Positions 21,880 through 33,238 of a stretch of 64,000 bases of DNA are shown here, one piece after another. Numbering within the stretch: the stretch's first letter is position 1; every line of letters begins with the position of its first letter. The stretch comes from Bisporella sp. PMI_857 (Eukaryota; Ascomycota; Leotiomycetes; Helotiales; Helotiaceae). Location of the stretch: the NCBI GenBank assembly GCA_021307315.1, contig JAJSPD010000061.1:186001-250000 (forward strand), in the 5' to 3' direction. The notes under the pieces were generated by a model. The model saw only the letters and a list, made by a program, of their open reading frames with translations. It searched no databases and had not been told where the DNA came from. The position numbers and the translations under genes were made by a program.

Positions 21880-22806
21880 ATTCTGCGCGAGGCACATGCA
21901 TGGCTTGGGAGCTACTAATAGAGACTAGGCTTTATTTTTACTACTCGAGCAGAGGAAAGATTATATGCAGTGGGAAACATGAGCACTATAGTACATTTCA
22001 AGAACTTCTCCCAGGACCAGCGGGGCGAAGACATAGGGCCTATTGTGCCGATACTTGGTTAGTAAATAAGCTCCATGAACATTATCGTCTACTTCGTCGG
22101 TCCCAGCAGAGGTACCCCTGGGATCTCATATCTATGAAAACCATCGGATTCGCTAGCTTCATTCGAGTATGCATTCTACCTGCTACCTTTTTGGGATGTT
22201 GTGTCTAACAAAATTGGCAAGTTTCAACATCCCAGCCCAAACAGCGTTATTAAAACTCGAGACCGGACGGACTATATCGTCACCGCCAAGGATAACGCTA
22301 TCCATGCCGATCCGCTCGAATCGGCGCTGCAGCAGTTCAAGTACTTGATGGAGTACCCACCGAGGTCCAAGATCATGTTGTCTCATCTGGACCAAATTAC
22401 TCGGGAATCCCAATATCGAGATCCTAAAAATATTGATGACTTCTATGCCGTTGAGATTAAAGAGACACTAGACACTCGGTATGGATCCCATTTATCTGTT
22501 TCGAAGATCTAGGTTTACCGAAAGAAGGGCTGTTAACGTGCGCTACAGCAAGATATGGATTCTACTTATCCTCCTGATCGTGGCCAGCACCGGCGGTGGG
22601 ACTGCGTACGCAGTTATTAAATCTGACACCAGCACCGGCCTCGCCCTAGCAACCTACATTCTCACTGTTTTGGGACTCACTATTGCCTTCATTGGGGCAG
22701 GGGAATATTTCGGAATGCAGAAGCCGGATCCGTTCTCGTTTGTGTATAGTCTAGAGGAGAACCAAGTCCTTAGGGCTAACCATGTACATAATCTTTTTAG
22801 GAGATG
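21880..22806 (+). pseudogene. Decayed fungal membrane-protein gene
   Basis: Blocks occur in three frames: HFKNFSQDQRGEDIG (about 21995-22040), then a shift to VNKLHEHYRLLRRSQ and MKTIGFASFIRV (about 22060-22175), then LESALQQFKYLMEYPPRSK through ETLDTRYGSH (to about 22490), then a shift to VRYSKIWILLILLIV and two membrane helices (TGLALATYILTVLGLTIAFI), ending at TGA 22806. A short LHxHYxxLR...MKTIGFxSF block followed by terminal membrane helices resembles the remnant at 12.7-13.4 kb, so both may belong to one uncharacterised fungal family. I found no introns that restore the frame, so this is most likely a pseudogene. Confidence 0.45.
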
Positions 22807-23698
22807 ATGGTATGACAAACTCTATAGTTATTATCTATAGAGGCATTATTTGCTGCTTAATAGACATAATGTAATGCGTATAATTATAGCGTCGCTGCCT
22901 GTTTTGAAAATAAGCCGAGTCGTCCAAGATCAGTGGATTCAAAACCGGGTGGGAAGTTGAATTGTAATAGAATGTAGGAGATCGAAGATGAGGCAACGGG
23001 GTGTCTTATATCAGGGCAGTTCTGCCGCATGGCGGAGAGGACCCTCTCACAGACGGTTAGAAGATGATGTGTTGGAGAAATATGTGAACGCCATGCGTGA
23101 GACCCATGCACGATCAGATACCCCAGGAAGCGGAAGAATCCATACAATATTGCATGGATATATGTGTTAGGAGTGAGGCTAATATACACCTGTAGCGCCT
23201 CAAGTGCTCGCCGCCTTTCAATATCCTTTGGATCCTTGACCGGCTTCATTCCCCGATTGGCGTGGTTGCAAGGGGGTAGTGTTACATAGAAACATTTCTT
23301 CAGTTTGAATCGCTCATCACTTGTTGTCGAAGGCTGTGAGCAAACGTGCATGCACATATTTGGAGTGGGTGATGTGTTGGTAATGTTCATTCTGGTCTAG
23401 AGTATCATCGAGTGGTTATGATAGTGATGGATGGCCTGGCATTCAGATTGTTGCATTGTTTGAGCCGATTACGATTAATATGACTATTATAGTTCACAAA
23501 CAACGTCGCGCACAATCCCATTATTCAGAAGGTTAGAATGGCCCAGGGACCAGTGGGTACAAAATATGGGCCAAGTGGTCAATTAAATCCTGTCCGATTT
23601 GTGCTTCGAGCTTGGCTTGCCTTCGGATAAGATTCTCCTACCCCAAGCGATCATTGTCTTCTCCTTCATCCAAAGCTCTCATTGACTGTATCGCCATA
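22807..23698. other. Intergenic with one doubtful minus-strand frame
   Basis: A minus frame starts at ATG 23390 (MNITNTSPTPNM...) and reads as plausible coding to about 23190, where a GTGTAT donor-like site follows LEALQ. No family is recognised and no second exon is identified. Confidence 0.3.
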
Positions 23699-25802
23699 TT
23701 ACAACACGACACCTCTGGTCTGTGTCATCTGCGAGACATTGTAATCCCTAATCAAGAATATCCACCCAAAAGACAAAGCCATCAGCCCCGTTCCCGCAGC
23801 AAGCATCCTCGTCTGCGCGTAGCCATACGCCTGCTGAATGGCCAATCGCTCAGGGCTACCAACCGGATAACTCAGCTGCACCGGCAAGCTTGCATAGATG
23901 CTTGTCACGTTCGGCTGGGCGGAGGCAGGGAGATAGCGGATCAGTGCGGACTCGAAAGTATTTGTCCAGATCGTTCCAGAAATGGCATTGCCGACCGCAC
24001 CACCGATGGTGCCGGATACGAACAGGACGGCGAGTGCGGCGGCGACGTATTGGTGATCGACGGCTGCGAGGACGGCGAGTTGCATGCAGAGGATGAATAC
24101 ACTGCCGCTCATAGAGATGAAGACCTCGCACATGACAATATAGCCGATGTGACCGTTTGGACGGCGGAAGTAGATCATCAGGCCCAGTGCGAAGATGTAG
24201 AGAGGGACGGCCCAGAAGAAAAGCCATCGGAACCGGCCTGTTCTGCGGATGAGGTAGCCAACGATGAAGAGGAGGACGCCGGAGACAACCTGAAAGGTGC
24301 TGTTCACATCTTAAAAAATTAGCACTGTAAAGATTCAGAATACAGGACAGAGCACTAGAGCAGAGAGCTGTCTCGGGAGCCAAGGTACCAACACAAGCAA
24401 GTTTTAGATGGTTCTCGGGGTCCCAGATTCTCAGCCAAGTAGATTTTTTCATTTGGAAATTAGTACATACAACCGGCATTGGAGACAGAAAGATTGTTGA
24501 CGACTTGGAGAAACGAGGTAAAGTAGCTATTCCAGCAGTAATAGGACATTTGGTAGGTCATGTCGATGAGGCAGGCGCCAATTACAGTGCGATCAGTAAG
24601 GAACTCGTTCTTCAGGAATGGTTTGGGAGCAAGGTAGGTCTGGTAAAGTGCAAAAAGAACCAGTACAACGAAGCCGGTCACGGTCATGGCAATGATGTAG
24701 TCTGTCCTCCAGCCATTGGGAGCGGATCTAGCGAGGGTGAACGGTAGTAGGAAGACTGTAAAGCCAGCGGCGAACAGAAAGACTCCGGGTACTATGAAGC
24801 GAGTTAGCGACTGGATTGTTGCCGGTTAAAAGGGAGATTTCGATTGTGGCTCACGATCAAATTCTACAATGCCGTGCCAAACGCTTTGTACAAAGGTCCG
24901 ACCGCTGCTCTCTCGGATGATAAGACCTTTCTTTTCAGCTTTGCGCTGATTAAGCTTTAGGACCATGAACAATGGGAAGGTAACAATAGGCAGGATGATA
25001 GCAAAACTACCAAAGCCCCATCGCCAGTTGACATGTTTCAGATAGCCTTCAGCTGCTTTTGAGCCTGCAAATGCCGTGATCATATATGGGGATGAGGTGA
25101 AAGCGAATGCCAAGCCTCGATTTCGCAGGTTGGTTGCGTCCGCTGCCAGCACGACTATGCTGTATATAAGACCTGCGAAGCCAACGGAGTAAAACACCTG
25201 GATCTGATCAGCATTTAGAGAGCTTTGGAATACGATGTTAGGTGATGGCTTACATCTGCGGCGCAGAACATAGCAAGGCCATTAGATGCAGCCATAAGGA
25301 TCAGGCCCAGGGTAGAACAGCCGACCATCAGGAGGAAGCCCTCAGCCCGGCCCCAAACATCCAGCATTTTGGCCATTGGAATGTACACCGCGGCTGACAT
25401 GGCGCTTGCGACTATGTTGATGACGGTTAGAAGTGAGTGAGACTGGAAGCTTGACGTGACATAAGGCATCAAGTTGTAGAGGATCGAGATCCTGAACCCA
25501 TTTGTTAGGAAAAGAACCCAGATCCTGTTGGAAGAGTTAGCTATGTTCAGGCATGTATCGCGAAAGAGGACATACAGTATCAACAATGCAGCCAGCCCTT
25601 TCTTTGACCAAGTCAAAGTTACGGCCTCGATTTTCTGGACACCGATTTGCGCAGTATGATCTGGCGCTTCATCTTCCCATATCCCTTTGTTATCAGGCGC
25701 AGCAGGAGCCCGAGTTTCCTGGATTTCGACTATGGAAGTAGCCTGTATGTCATCAGGGGTATTGCGACCACCGCTAAGGAGGAACTTGCTCAAGAATGAC
25801 AT
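23699..25802 (-). CDS. Siderophore-iron transporter (MFS, MirB/Sit1 type)
   Basis: Five exons on the minus strand: 25802-25576, 25524-25254, 25203-24855, 24791-24471 and 24309-23699. The introns are 51, 50, 63 and 161 nt, and all phases close to give 592 residues. The start is ATG 25800-25802 (MSFLSKFLL). A hydrophilic N-tail of about 65 residues precedes about 14 hydrophobic segments. Diagnostic blocks are NGFRISILYNLMPYVTSSFQ, DVWGRAEGFLLMV, NLRNRGLAFAFTSSPYMITA, YQMSYYCWNSYFTSFLQVV and, near the end, DHQYVAAALAVLFVSGTIGG with NAISGTIWTNTFE. These mark the fungal siderophore-iron:proton symporter family (SIT). It imports ferric siderophores across the plasma membrane. No biosynthetic genes flank it here. 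A SreA-type site lies 216 bp upstream. Confidence 0.9.
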
Positions 25803-26017
25803 TATTCCCAATTTTTAAAAGGATGGGAATGCAGGTTGTGGGAGCATTGGTGGATAGAAAGAGATCACTGCGAAGACTCGATACTTTATTCATGCTCGGA
25901 CGTGGGAATCTCGTCTTTGCCCAGTCATGCACCTCAGTGGCATGGATTTGATCAACTCGTACGTTGCTGGGCAGCTGATTGATTATTGGTGGATACAATG
26001 TGGACACAATGTACTAG

Positions 26018-26026
26018 ATCTGATAA
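26018..26026 (+). promoter_or_regulatory. SreA/GATA-factor site upstream of siderophore transporter
   Basis: ATCTGATAA matches the ATCWGATAA consensus described for iron-regulatory GATA repressors of the SreA/Sre1/Urbs1 family. It lies about 216 bp before the transporter ATG (25802). In the known system, iron-replete cells repress siderophore uptake through this element. Function here is inferred from position and consensus. Confidence 0.6.
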
Positions 26027-26049
26027 GATTGGACTCGTTTTATATCAGC

Positions 26050-26070
26050 GGATCTAATCAGATTAGATCC
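26050..26070. repeat. 21-bp perfect palindrome in siderophore transporter promoter
   Basis: GGATCTAATC and its exact reverse complement are separated by a single A. It sits 24 bp beyond the GATA-type site, within the same promoter. Confidence 0.8.
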
Positions 26071-26515
26071 CACTTTTTTGGGCACTTTTCGTCTACAGTA
26101 GATGTCCTCAGGGACCCCACCTTTGGCTCCGACGTCCAACACCGTGCTCGGAGGTTCACGGTAGCCCACGACTGGCCAGAGTTGAGTAGTAACATTGCCT
26201 CGGCCAGTCGACACAAACATTTTCTGGGAGCGGTCTTTTTTAGTATCAATTATGCCAAGCTTCAGCTTTGAACTGCTTGGTGTCTTTTCCCACACAGTCC
26301 ACCGACCCCGCTTTTATGTACTATTGTCTTTTGTTATTGAACAAGGTCCTTTTACCTCCAATCCTTGACAAGTAGACTTAACAGTTACCCCACTGTCCCC
26401 CACTATGTAGCGGCTCCGTCACCAGTTGTGCAGAACGCATCGAGATATCGTAGAGCTGAACCTAGCTCTTTCACAACAAAACTTATAACAATGTTGAACT
26501 GTCGTGACGCTGCCT

Positions 26516-26965
26516 CTAATGACAGTTCAACGACAAACAGTTTACACCCCGTGCTTGAATATATATAGTTCCGGGAAGCTCTTCCGTCACATATACAGAA
26601 AGCGGAGACGACTGGCCAATTTCTCCGTGATAAGTACGGGCCGCCACGAATCTTCCATAAATTTCTTGAGCTAGGTTCAAGGTCTCCACATCCGGGACTG
26701 AGCTCTGAGCCCGAAATTGAGCAATCTTAGATTGCTCAATTCCTGCTACAATCAGCTTGCCCTTGCAGTATTCTTCTAAGGAACTGGCACTAGGTTGGTC
26801 CAACCAATCAGGCTCTTTGGAGGAATGGGCTTGGGTGGGATAGGATTTGTAACAATAGTATTGGAGGTTAAAAGCGAAAGTTGGGGTAAATTTCCATTTA
26901 ATGAAAAGGCGGCCAGGTTTGTATAGCTTAGGCAGCTTCGTTTCAAAAAACTCCTTCGAGTTCAA
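26516..26965 (-). pseudogene. Fragment of a fungal phosphotransferase (APH-type)
   Basis: A frame of up to 149 codons with SLEEYCKGKLIVAGIEQSK, EIYGRFVAARTYHG and PLSVYVTEELPGTIYIQAR. The last block resembles the N-lobe hinge of fungal aminoglycoside-phosphotransferase-like kinases (VYVME.LPG.TYIEA). The frame has no true ATG at its head (the 5' end is not identified) and stops soon after the hinge. The catalytic HxD loop and DFG/DW motif expected downstream on the minus strand were not found between 26515 and 26300. It therefore looks like a truncated copy. Assignment rests on one motif and general composition. Confidence 0.4.
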
Positions 26966-27084
26966 TAACTACCTAGCTATCGAGACCCCAAATTCATCAA
27001 TTCATAGTTGGGGAGTTTTAGTATCCCAGAGGGGCCAAAAGTATAGATTGTGCGAACTGCTCAGAATTCTCTTACTCTAATCCT

Positions 27085-28215
27085 CTATTCCACCATCAGT
27101 AACCCGCTATCCACAGCCCAGGGATTATATTGCATTGGAATAGGCTCAATGGCCGTTGTTAAATTATCTCCATGCTTCTGCTCGTCCTCTTCGGAACTAG
27201 CATCAGTATTCGTATAAGTATCGGTGTCAGATCCAATATCAAACATAGTATCCGCAATAGCGCTCGCTATTAGCACGATATCTTCATGAGCCAAACCACT
27301 AATTGTTGGGAATAGACGTTCGTCAATTATGGTAATTCTTTCCGTAGTTCCATCTTCCAAATTGCGAAACAATTCGAGCGTCCCATCTTGCAAGCGCCGT
27401 ATATCGCGGTCTGCGAAAGTGGACTCTCTATTTCCTTCGTCCTGCCCACCTAACGGGGGGGTTGCATCCGAGCGGCCAAATGGGTTGAGGTTTGGAAGCC
27501 GAAATTGGATTGATGGAAACCGAGGCAGCCACCTCGAGACTCCGCCCATAATGGACACGCCTTTAACAGTACTCATTCCTGCTTAAGTGATTCCAGATGC
27601 TGCGCGACCAAATGCAGGCACGTCACTAGCGACACAATTTGACCCGGTATGCACAATACCAGAAGCAGCACTTCCCATAGCATTCGCAAGAGTGACAGCA
27701 CCCCCGCCCATTGCACCTCCAACACGCCCACCTGCCGCAGCGGCTCCTAAGCCAACAGACTGAGCACCTCTAACGGTAGCATCTCTGCTAGCCAATGCTA
27801 GCCTGTAAGATGCTGCTGCAATATAATTTCCCTTCGCCTGAAGGGAGATGCTCGTAGCCCCAACTATTCCAGCTAATACTAAGCTAGCGATGTTGATCTC
27901 GGTGCTGACATCCCATTCCTTGATTGCAGGGCTGCGACGGGTTGGTGATGAGTAGCGATAAGTGGAAGCAACTGGTAAAGAGCGTACGGAGTACGAAGAT
28001 CTCGAAGGTGCATCATCTTCTGATTCGTGTGCGGAGAGATCATAGAAAATTTGAGCAGAGGAAGATGGTGGAGCTTGGTATGTAGATGGAAGGTTTCGAT
28101 CCTCAATCCGCGAAACTTGATGATAACTTTGCGTAAGAGGGCTGTCATATTCGCTATAACGAGGCACGTAGGAATTGGAATATGGAGATGTTTGATAAAC
28201 AGGAGCTTGATACAT
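27085..28215 (-). CDS. Hypothetical protein, Ala/Gly-rich hydrophobic middle
   Basis: Two frames can be joined by a 45-nt intron at 27582-27626 (GTGACG...CTTAAG) in phase: exon 28215-27627 from ATG 28215 (MYQAPVYQTSPYSNSY) and exon 27581-27085. The N-terminal 110 residues are Tyr/Ser/Pro-rich and likely disordered. Next comes INIASLVLAGIVGATSISL, then an Ala/Gly-rich stretch (VGLGAAAAGGRVGGAMGGG) that could be membrane-associated. The C-terminal part has a globular look (RDIRRLQDGTLELFRNLEDG, TTERITIIDERLFP). Without the intron the first frame stops at 27583 and a second ATG occurs 7 bases later, so two small adjacent genes are the alternative. No family is recognised. Confidence 0.5.
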
Positions 28216-28616
28216 ATTGAAGTTTCAACTCAACCAAGTAAGTGGTAAGTCAATCAGAAATTGGAGATCAGGTTAATCATTTAACAAACATTAGTGGAGA
28301 TTAAATGATTAAAAACAATGGCCTGGAAGGCACCCCGATTTATGATAAGGAAAGGTGGCAGGGCTCACTCGAAAGCGCCTCCTCATTTTTGAATCAGATC
28401 AATAACTTTGCAGAAGCTTGTGTGGTTCGAAACATAATAAAGACCTATCGGTTGTGTTAAGATGCGGTTGGGCGAAGTTCCACACTTTTAAGGCCCCAAA
28501 AAGACAGCAAATCATGCACGCCATCCTTTCAGCCAAATCTTGGCAACCCGTAACTTGTAGCCTCACTAAAAGCCCAACTGTACCTGGCATCAGATGCCCA
28601 AACCTCTGGTAAAACC
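28216..28616. other. Intergenic
   Basis: Nothing recognised between the hypothetical gene and the GNAT gene. Confidence 0.35.
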
Positions 28617-29194
28617 TCATTCTTTCCTCAGCCTCTCAATCCTAAACAGATAAGCGCTCCTCAAGCCCATGGCAGGCAATGAAATATCATCCTTTAACAT
28701 TTCCACGTTCTTAAACCCGCACTTCGACAACACCCTAATACTTCCAATATTCTCAACATCAGTCTTAGCCTCTACCGCATCCACACTCGGCCTCAACTCC
28801 CAATACAAAGATATGAATGCTTTCACAGCCTCAGTTGCGTAGCCTTGTCCCCATACATCCGGGTGGAAGGTGTAGCCAATCTCTGGGGCCGGCCGGAAGG
28901 CGTACACTCCCACGATGCCGATCATCCTGTGCGGATGGCCGCGTACAAAAACCGCGTAATTGTCGCCTTCGGGATTCTTCTCTGGCAAGATACCGTTTAG
29001 CCAGCTTTGGCTTTCTTCGAGCGTTTTCTTGGGTCCGCACGAACTATATAAACGGATGAGCAAGCATTTTCTCATTTTGTGTTGTTGTTCTGCTTTTACC
29101 TCCATTTTGTTGCCTCGGCATTCGACCAAATGTCATGGAAATCATTCAGGTCTGACGCAGCGATCTTTCGGAGATGGAGGCGCGGCGTGTCCAT
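28617..29194 (-). CDS. GNAT-family N-acetyltransferase (RimJ/RimL-like)
   Basis: Exon 1 is 29194-29100 (MDTPRLHLRKIAASDLNDF ... EATKWS), and the intron 29044-29099 (GTAAAAGC...TATATAG) joins in phase to exon 2, 29043-28617, for 173 residues. The start is typical of the RimJ/RimL type (TxRLxLR.....D). Acetyl-CoA-binding motif A is visible as IGYTFHPDVWGQGYATEAVKA (WGQGYATEA is the pyrophosphate-loop signature Q/RxxGxG/A). It is followed by AKTDVENIGSIRVLSKCGFK, the Nx5S.RVLEK.GF motif of motif B. It would transfer acetyl from acetyl-CoA to an amine; the substrate cannot be told from sequence. Intact. Confidence 0.85.
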
Positions 29195-30657
29195 GATGAT
29201 TATTTTTTGTTACGAATGCAGATCGCACGCTCAAGTAGCTTGATTAAACCAGAACCTAATAACTGCTTGGTGAGGAAGGAAGAGTTGCGTCATCCCACTT
29301 TTAGAATTGATTTTTAAAACTGGAGCGACTGGACAACAGGCAATAAATAAAAATATGTGTAATCAGTGCGGAATTCTAAGCGAGGGTTTTGTTGCGTTCT
29401 GACACATAAGAGCCTCGAAATGTAGTGTCCCTTGCAATTGGAGAGCTGTCGTATTGAAAAACACTCTACGTTAAAAGGAGCGCGAACCTTTTTAATTTAT
29501 TGAAATTTTGTAGTTACTTTAAAAACTGAGGTTCTTTCCAGCCTATACCCGCTTCATAGGTAACTCTTGCCTAGCCCATGTGAAGTCGGGGTTGGCTGAG
29601 TTGGGATGTGTTAGCATAGCTGACGTGCGGCACTGACCGCCTATTTCGTACAGGCCAGGAAGATTGCGGGAGCCTTCGAATTCTGCAATGACATACGTAT
29701 TTTAATAGTTTAATTGAGTACTTAATAAACGTATGTGAGTCCTGAAAATGTGTTCTACCATGTTACGGCTTCCAAGGCTTTCCGACCATGTTCACACTAC
29801 AAATTAATTCGTCGTTTCTTTAAGCAGCTTAGTTAGCCGTTATATTTCCTATTAACTAAGCTGCATAAGTTATGAATAAAACGAGTTTTGCCGCCGGGTT
29901 TGACTCTCCTGCTTATATGACCAAACCTGGTGTTACTAAGGCCTGCTCAGGCACGGCTCAGGTCTACTCACTCTATTCATGCATCTCACCAGAAGTCGTC
30001 ACATTCTAGCGACTTATTTCTGTTAGCTCTGTACGGCAACAATCTCTGTCAGCTAGAACCTACCTGGACGAATGTTCCTTGCTTCGTTAGCCCCTGTGTA
30101 AATGGTCAAGGGAGCGGTTTATTTATTTATTTTTGGCTCTGTGTGTTATCCCTAGGGTTGCGTATTTTAGATATGGCTATCTCCCTCCCACCTTCGGATC
30201 TTGCTCTCCCATTTTCTCTTTTGCCTTCCCTACTGTCTTTTTCATCTCTCATATTTCTCTAATAAGACCTATGTTCTCATTCACGATTCCTAAATTTTAT
30301 AGCCGTCCATGCAGAATGAATGTGACGGCATGGGAGGGACGCATGAACCCACAAGCCTCCTAGAAGACTCCAGCGCACAACAAATTATATTCATATGGAG
30401 TCACTCTCTAAGAAAGAGCTTTGTGCTCAAATACTTTAGTTCAGCAATCTACGTTCTGTTTTGCTTGACTTTGTAACTTCTTTATCTCCGTGTAGATAAC
30501 CCGACATTTATACACTTCATATACCAGTACGAACCGACAAACCTCTTACTATTACGCAGTAGAGCCTAGATTAAGAACCATTACACATTTCCCCGCTTCA
30601 CTGGTCAAGTACCTATTCGGTTGGACAAGATCATCGATATACTATTAATAGTTCTTG
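29195..30657. other. Intergenic, contains one perfect hairpin
   Basis: No gene recognised. A 12-bp perfect inverted repeat lies at 29824-29864 (listed separately). Pyrimidine-rich tracts occur at 30180-30260. Confidence 0.4.
29824..29864. repeat. Perfect 12-bp inverted repeat with 17-nt loop
   Basis: GCAGCTTAGTTA at 29824-29835 is the exact reverse complement of 29853-29864. It could be the remnant of a miniature element or a chance hairpin; no flanking duplication was seen. Confidence 0.7.
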
Positions 30658-32040
30658 CTAGGCAATAGCCATGTAACTTGCTAGACCAAGACCGCTAAGA
30701 AACATAGCCCGAGTTATAGTGCGGGGCGCTTTGCCACTTTCACTGATTCCGCTGATATCACTAGCTATAATCGAATTGCCAAATTGGTGTTTTAGCCAGT
30801 ACCTTGTACCCTTCCATCCGTCTTCAAAAGTGCTAAGTTGTCTAGAGAACTTCTGCTTAAGTTGAACCCTAGTATCTGACAATGACCCAGCATCGAAAAG
30901 TGCGCCGGCAATCTCAGCGTATTTCCGACGGAGGAGGACTTTTTCCCAGTCCTTGCGAATCTCGACTAGCGACTCTTCGTTGACGTCGAGGCTGTTACTT
31001 GGCGGCGGCTCCGAGAGGACGTCGATGCCCCGCAGAAAGTACGGCACACCTCCTTCCGTCTCCCAGGCAGGCACAATACTTACCGATTCCCAGTCGAAAA
31101 CCCCGGTGAGCTTGTGTGACACGGGATCCACAAGAATGTTCATACCAGAGAGGTCGTCATGCCACAGCACCTTAACATCCTCCGAGACGTCCGTGCTTGA
31201 GAAGATACGCGGGATGACTTGTTCGAGGTTGCTGAAGGTGTTCAGCACCTCAACTCCGTCCTCTGCGAGCTTCTCATCGACCTCCGAGTAGTAGTCGGTT
31301 GAGGTTGAATGGGAGAGATGTCGGGTGCGCGGCTAACAAGCTTGGTTTCGGCCGTTACCAACTCTAGAGCCGTCTCGAACGGCCCCCGCCGGGCAGGCAA
31401 CAGCAGGCGTTTGTCACGGAAGAAGCGCATGGACACCATGCGTCCCACGACGAACTCGCCGTCGACACCAATATCAGTATTTATGACGTCAGCGACTGGA
31501 TCATGTTTTGACAGGATGGGTGTGTAGCCCGCTTGATTCCATACTTTGGTGAAATTGAGGTTGCCAAACATCGGGAACCTGCATGCTTGAAGCTGCTTCA
31601 TGAATCCAGCAAATTCGACGGTCAGGTTTACTTTAGAGTCGAACGACATAACATCCCATACATCTATGAGAGGCACGCCGTCAACCTTCTCCATGAGGAT
31701 CCATTCGAAGCCGAGCTCATTGGAAGCACTCGAGGAGTATGCAATGACCACAGGGACTGGCATTAATGAGTGTCTCCGTACATATTCCATAGTAGCCACT
31801 TCGCTTTCCGTTTTGTAGAAGGGATCAGTAGGAAGTGTCACTCGCATCAAATACTGGGCAGCCGTAAGGTTGGACGAAATACAGTAGAGACGGTGAAAGG
31901 CGCCGTAAGCAAAAGGTGCTATCTCTGCATCTTTGAAAGCATCCGTGGAAATGCAAGAGACGGCTAACTTGTGCACGGCATCGATATCTAGTTCTCGTAG
32001 CCATATCGGGTCCGGAAAGCCAACTCGTCATCGTTTTTCC
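30658..32040 (-). pseudogene. APH-like phosphotransferase gene with frameshift
   Basis: The upstream frame (from about 32035) reads FPDPIWLRELDIDAVHKLAV, YGAFHRLYCI, YLMRVTLPTDPFYKTESEVA and FEWILMEKVDGVPLIDVWD, the N lobe and hinge of a fungal APH family kinase. Near 31290 the frame changes: after SRAP the continuing family sequence (TSTDYYSEVDEKL) is in the next frame. That frame carries LWHDDLSGMNILVDP, the HxDxxxxNI catalytic loop, and LTGVFDWESV, the metal-binding Asp, then runs to TAG 30658. The catalytic residues are intact but the two halves are one base out of phase, and no in-frame ATG or upstream exon was found at the 5' end. Either a pseudogene or an assembly/base-call error. Confidence 0.65.
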
Positions 32041-32534
32041 AACAGTGGCGATGCTGACTGAGAGTACCGAGCTGGTGTTTCTTGGGAATGCGCTGCGGGT
32101 AGGAGTGCATAGTCGCTTGTGATATCTTATCCACGGATTAATAAATACTTCAGTGTTGAGGATCACTTGATCCAACGTACCTATTTGAGCCTAGCTTAGC
32201 CTTACTTATACCTGCTCTACTTTCCAGGCAGTTAGCTGAATTACCATCGCTCTTATAACCTCATAATCAGAACGTTAAGAAACCGGCAAGGTAAGGCATG
32301 GTGGGGGGACGAAGAACTTTGGGTTGAATTACCGAGGCAGTTGTGACTGGTGGCATGAATGCGGCAGGCAATCAGCTTATCAATTATTTTGGCTTGCTAT
32401 AAACGTGGGGCGTTTCTAGTGCGGACGAAATTTGAGTTGATTGTGGAGTCTGTATAATGCGATCAAGCGTCGTTCCTTATTGAAAGAGCCGCAGAATCTA
32501 GAGTATCTAGACTCAAGTCGAACTCAATCCGCCT
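32041..32534. other. Intergenic
   Basis: Nothing recognised. Confidence 0.35.
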
Positions 32535-33238
32535 CTAATCCTTTTCGGCATACCGCCGCACGACAGTCCCATTAGCATACTTGATAAAGTAGTTCCTCTT
32601 CCTGGTGCTGTATATCCAACCCGAATCAGTGTCACTTTCAGGTGCAAACCATTCGTCAACCCCGTTCATCTGACGATACCATATGCCTTCGTCGTCCCAC
32701 CAAACCCATTCTGAGGAAGTTGAGCTTCCAGTGACAGATCCAGAGCCCTCTGCCACAATATCACCATCAGTATCGTCAACTCTCCAGGCACTCGCAACCT
32801 TATTTCGAAACCCAGTCTCATCAAAATCAATTTGAGAGAATGGAATCTCGGCGAGGATCCTGTGGGTGTTTTGTGACCGCTACCCTTATTTCCCTTTCTC
32901 AAAAATGTCCTGGCTCCGGGATCTTTGGCGTATTGGTTGACCTGGATTTTGGCAATGGCCCAACCAGGGCGGCTTATGTCTCTGTGGATGTCGCAGCGAA
33001 GATCTTTGGTTTTGATGACGTTATTTTTGCAGGTGCAACTCTCGCTCCATTTGAAGACAAGTTTAGCAGATGTAACAAGTTTAGACGGCGCCTTGGAACA
33101 CTTTTTAAGCCCATGTTGGCTGAGGGATGCTGCGGTATGAGATAACCTGTTTGAGGAGGAGAGCAACTGGGATACTAGAGAGTAAACCGTAATTTTCATA
33201 TGAATGGAGTGTATCTCGTTTGGAGAATGGGATGTCAA
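32535..33238 (-). CDS. Possible hypothetical gene in two frames
   Basis: The upstream frame (ATG at about 33196, MKITVYSLVSQ) contains KWSESCTCKNN and LRCDIHRDISRPGWAIAKIQ. A second frame ending at 32535 contains IPFSQIDFDETGFRNKVASA, SSEWVWWDDEGIWYRQMNG and RKRNYFIKYANGTVVRRY, with a Trp/Asp-rich segment. The amino-acid composition suggests real protein, but I could not find an intron joining the frames in phase. Family unknown. It may be a small divergent gene or a broken one. Confidence 0.35.

Noticed and set aside
23612..24322. Plus-strand frame of 236 codons
   Set aside because: Antisense of the last exon of the siderophore transporter, which has clear membrane helices and splicing on the other strand.
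29930..30363. Hydrophobic frame of 110 codons
   Set aside because: Arises from pyrimidine-rich sequence and has no convincing helices in order or any family match.
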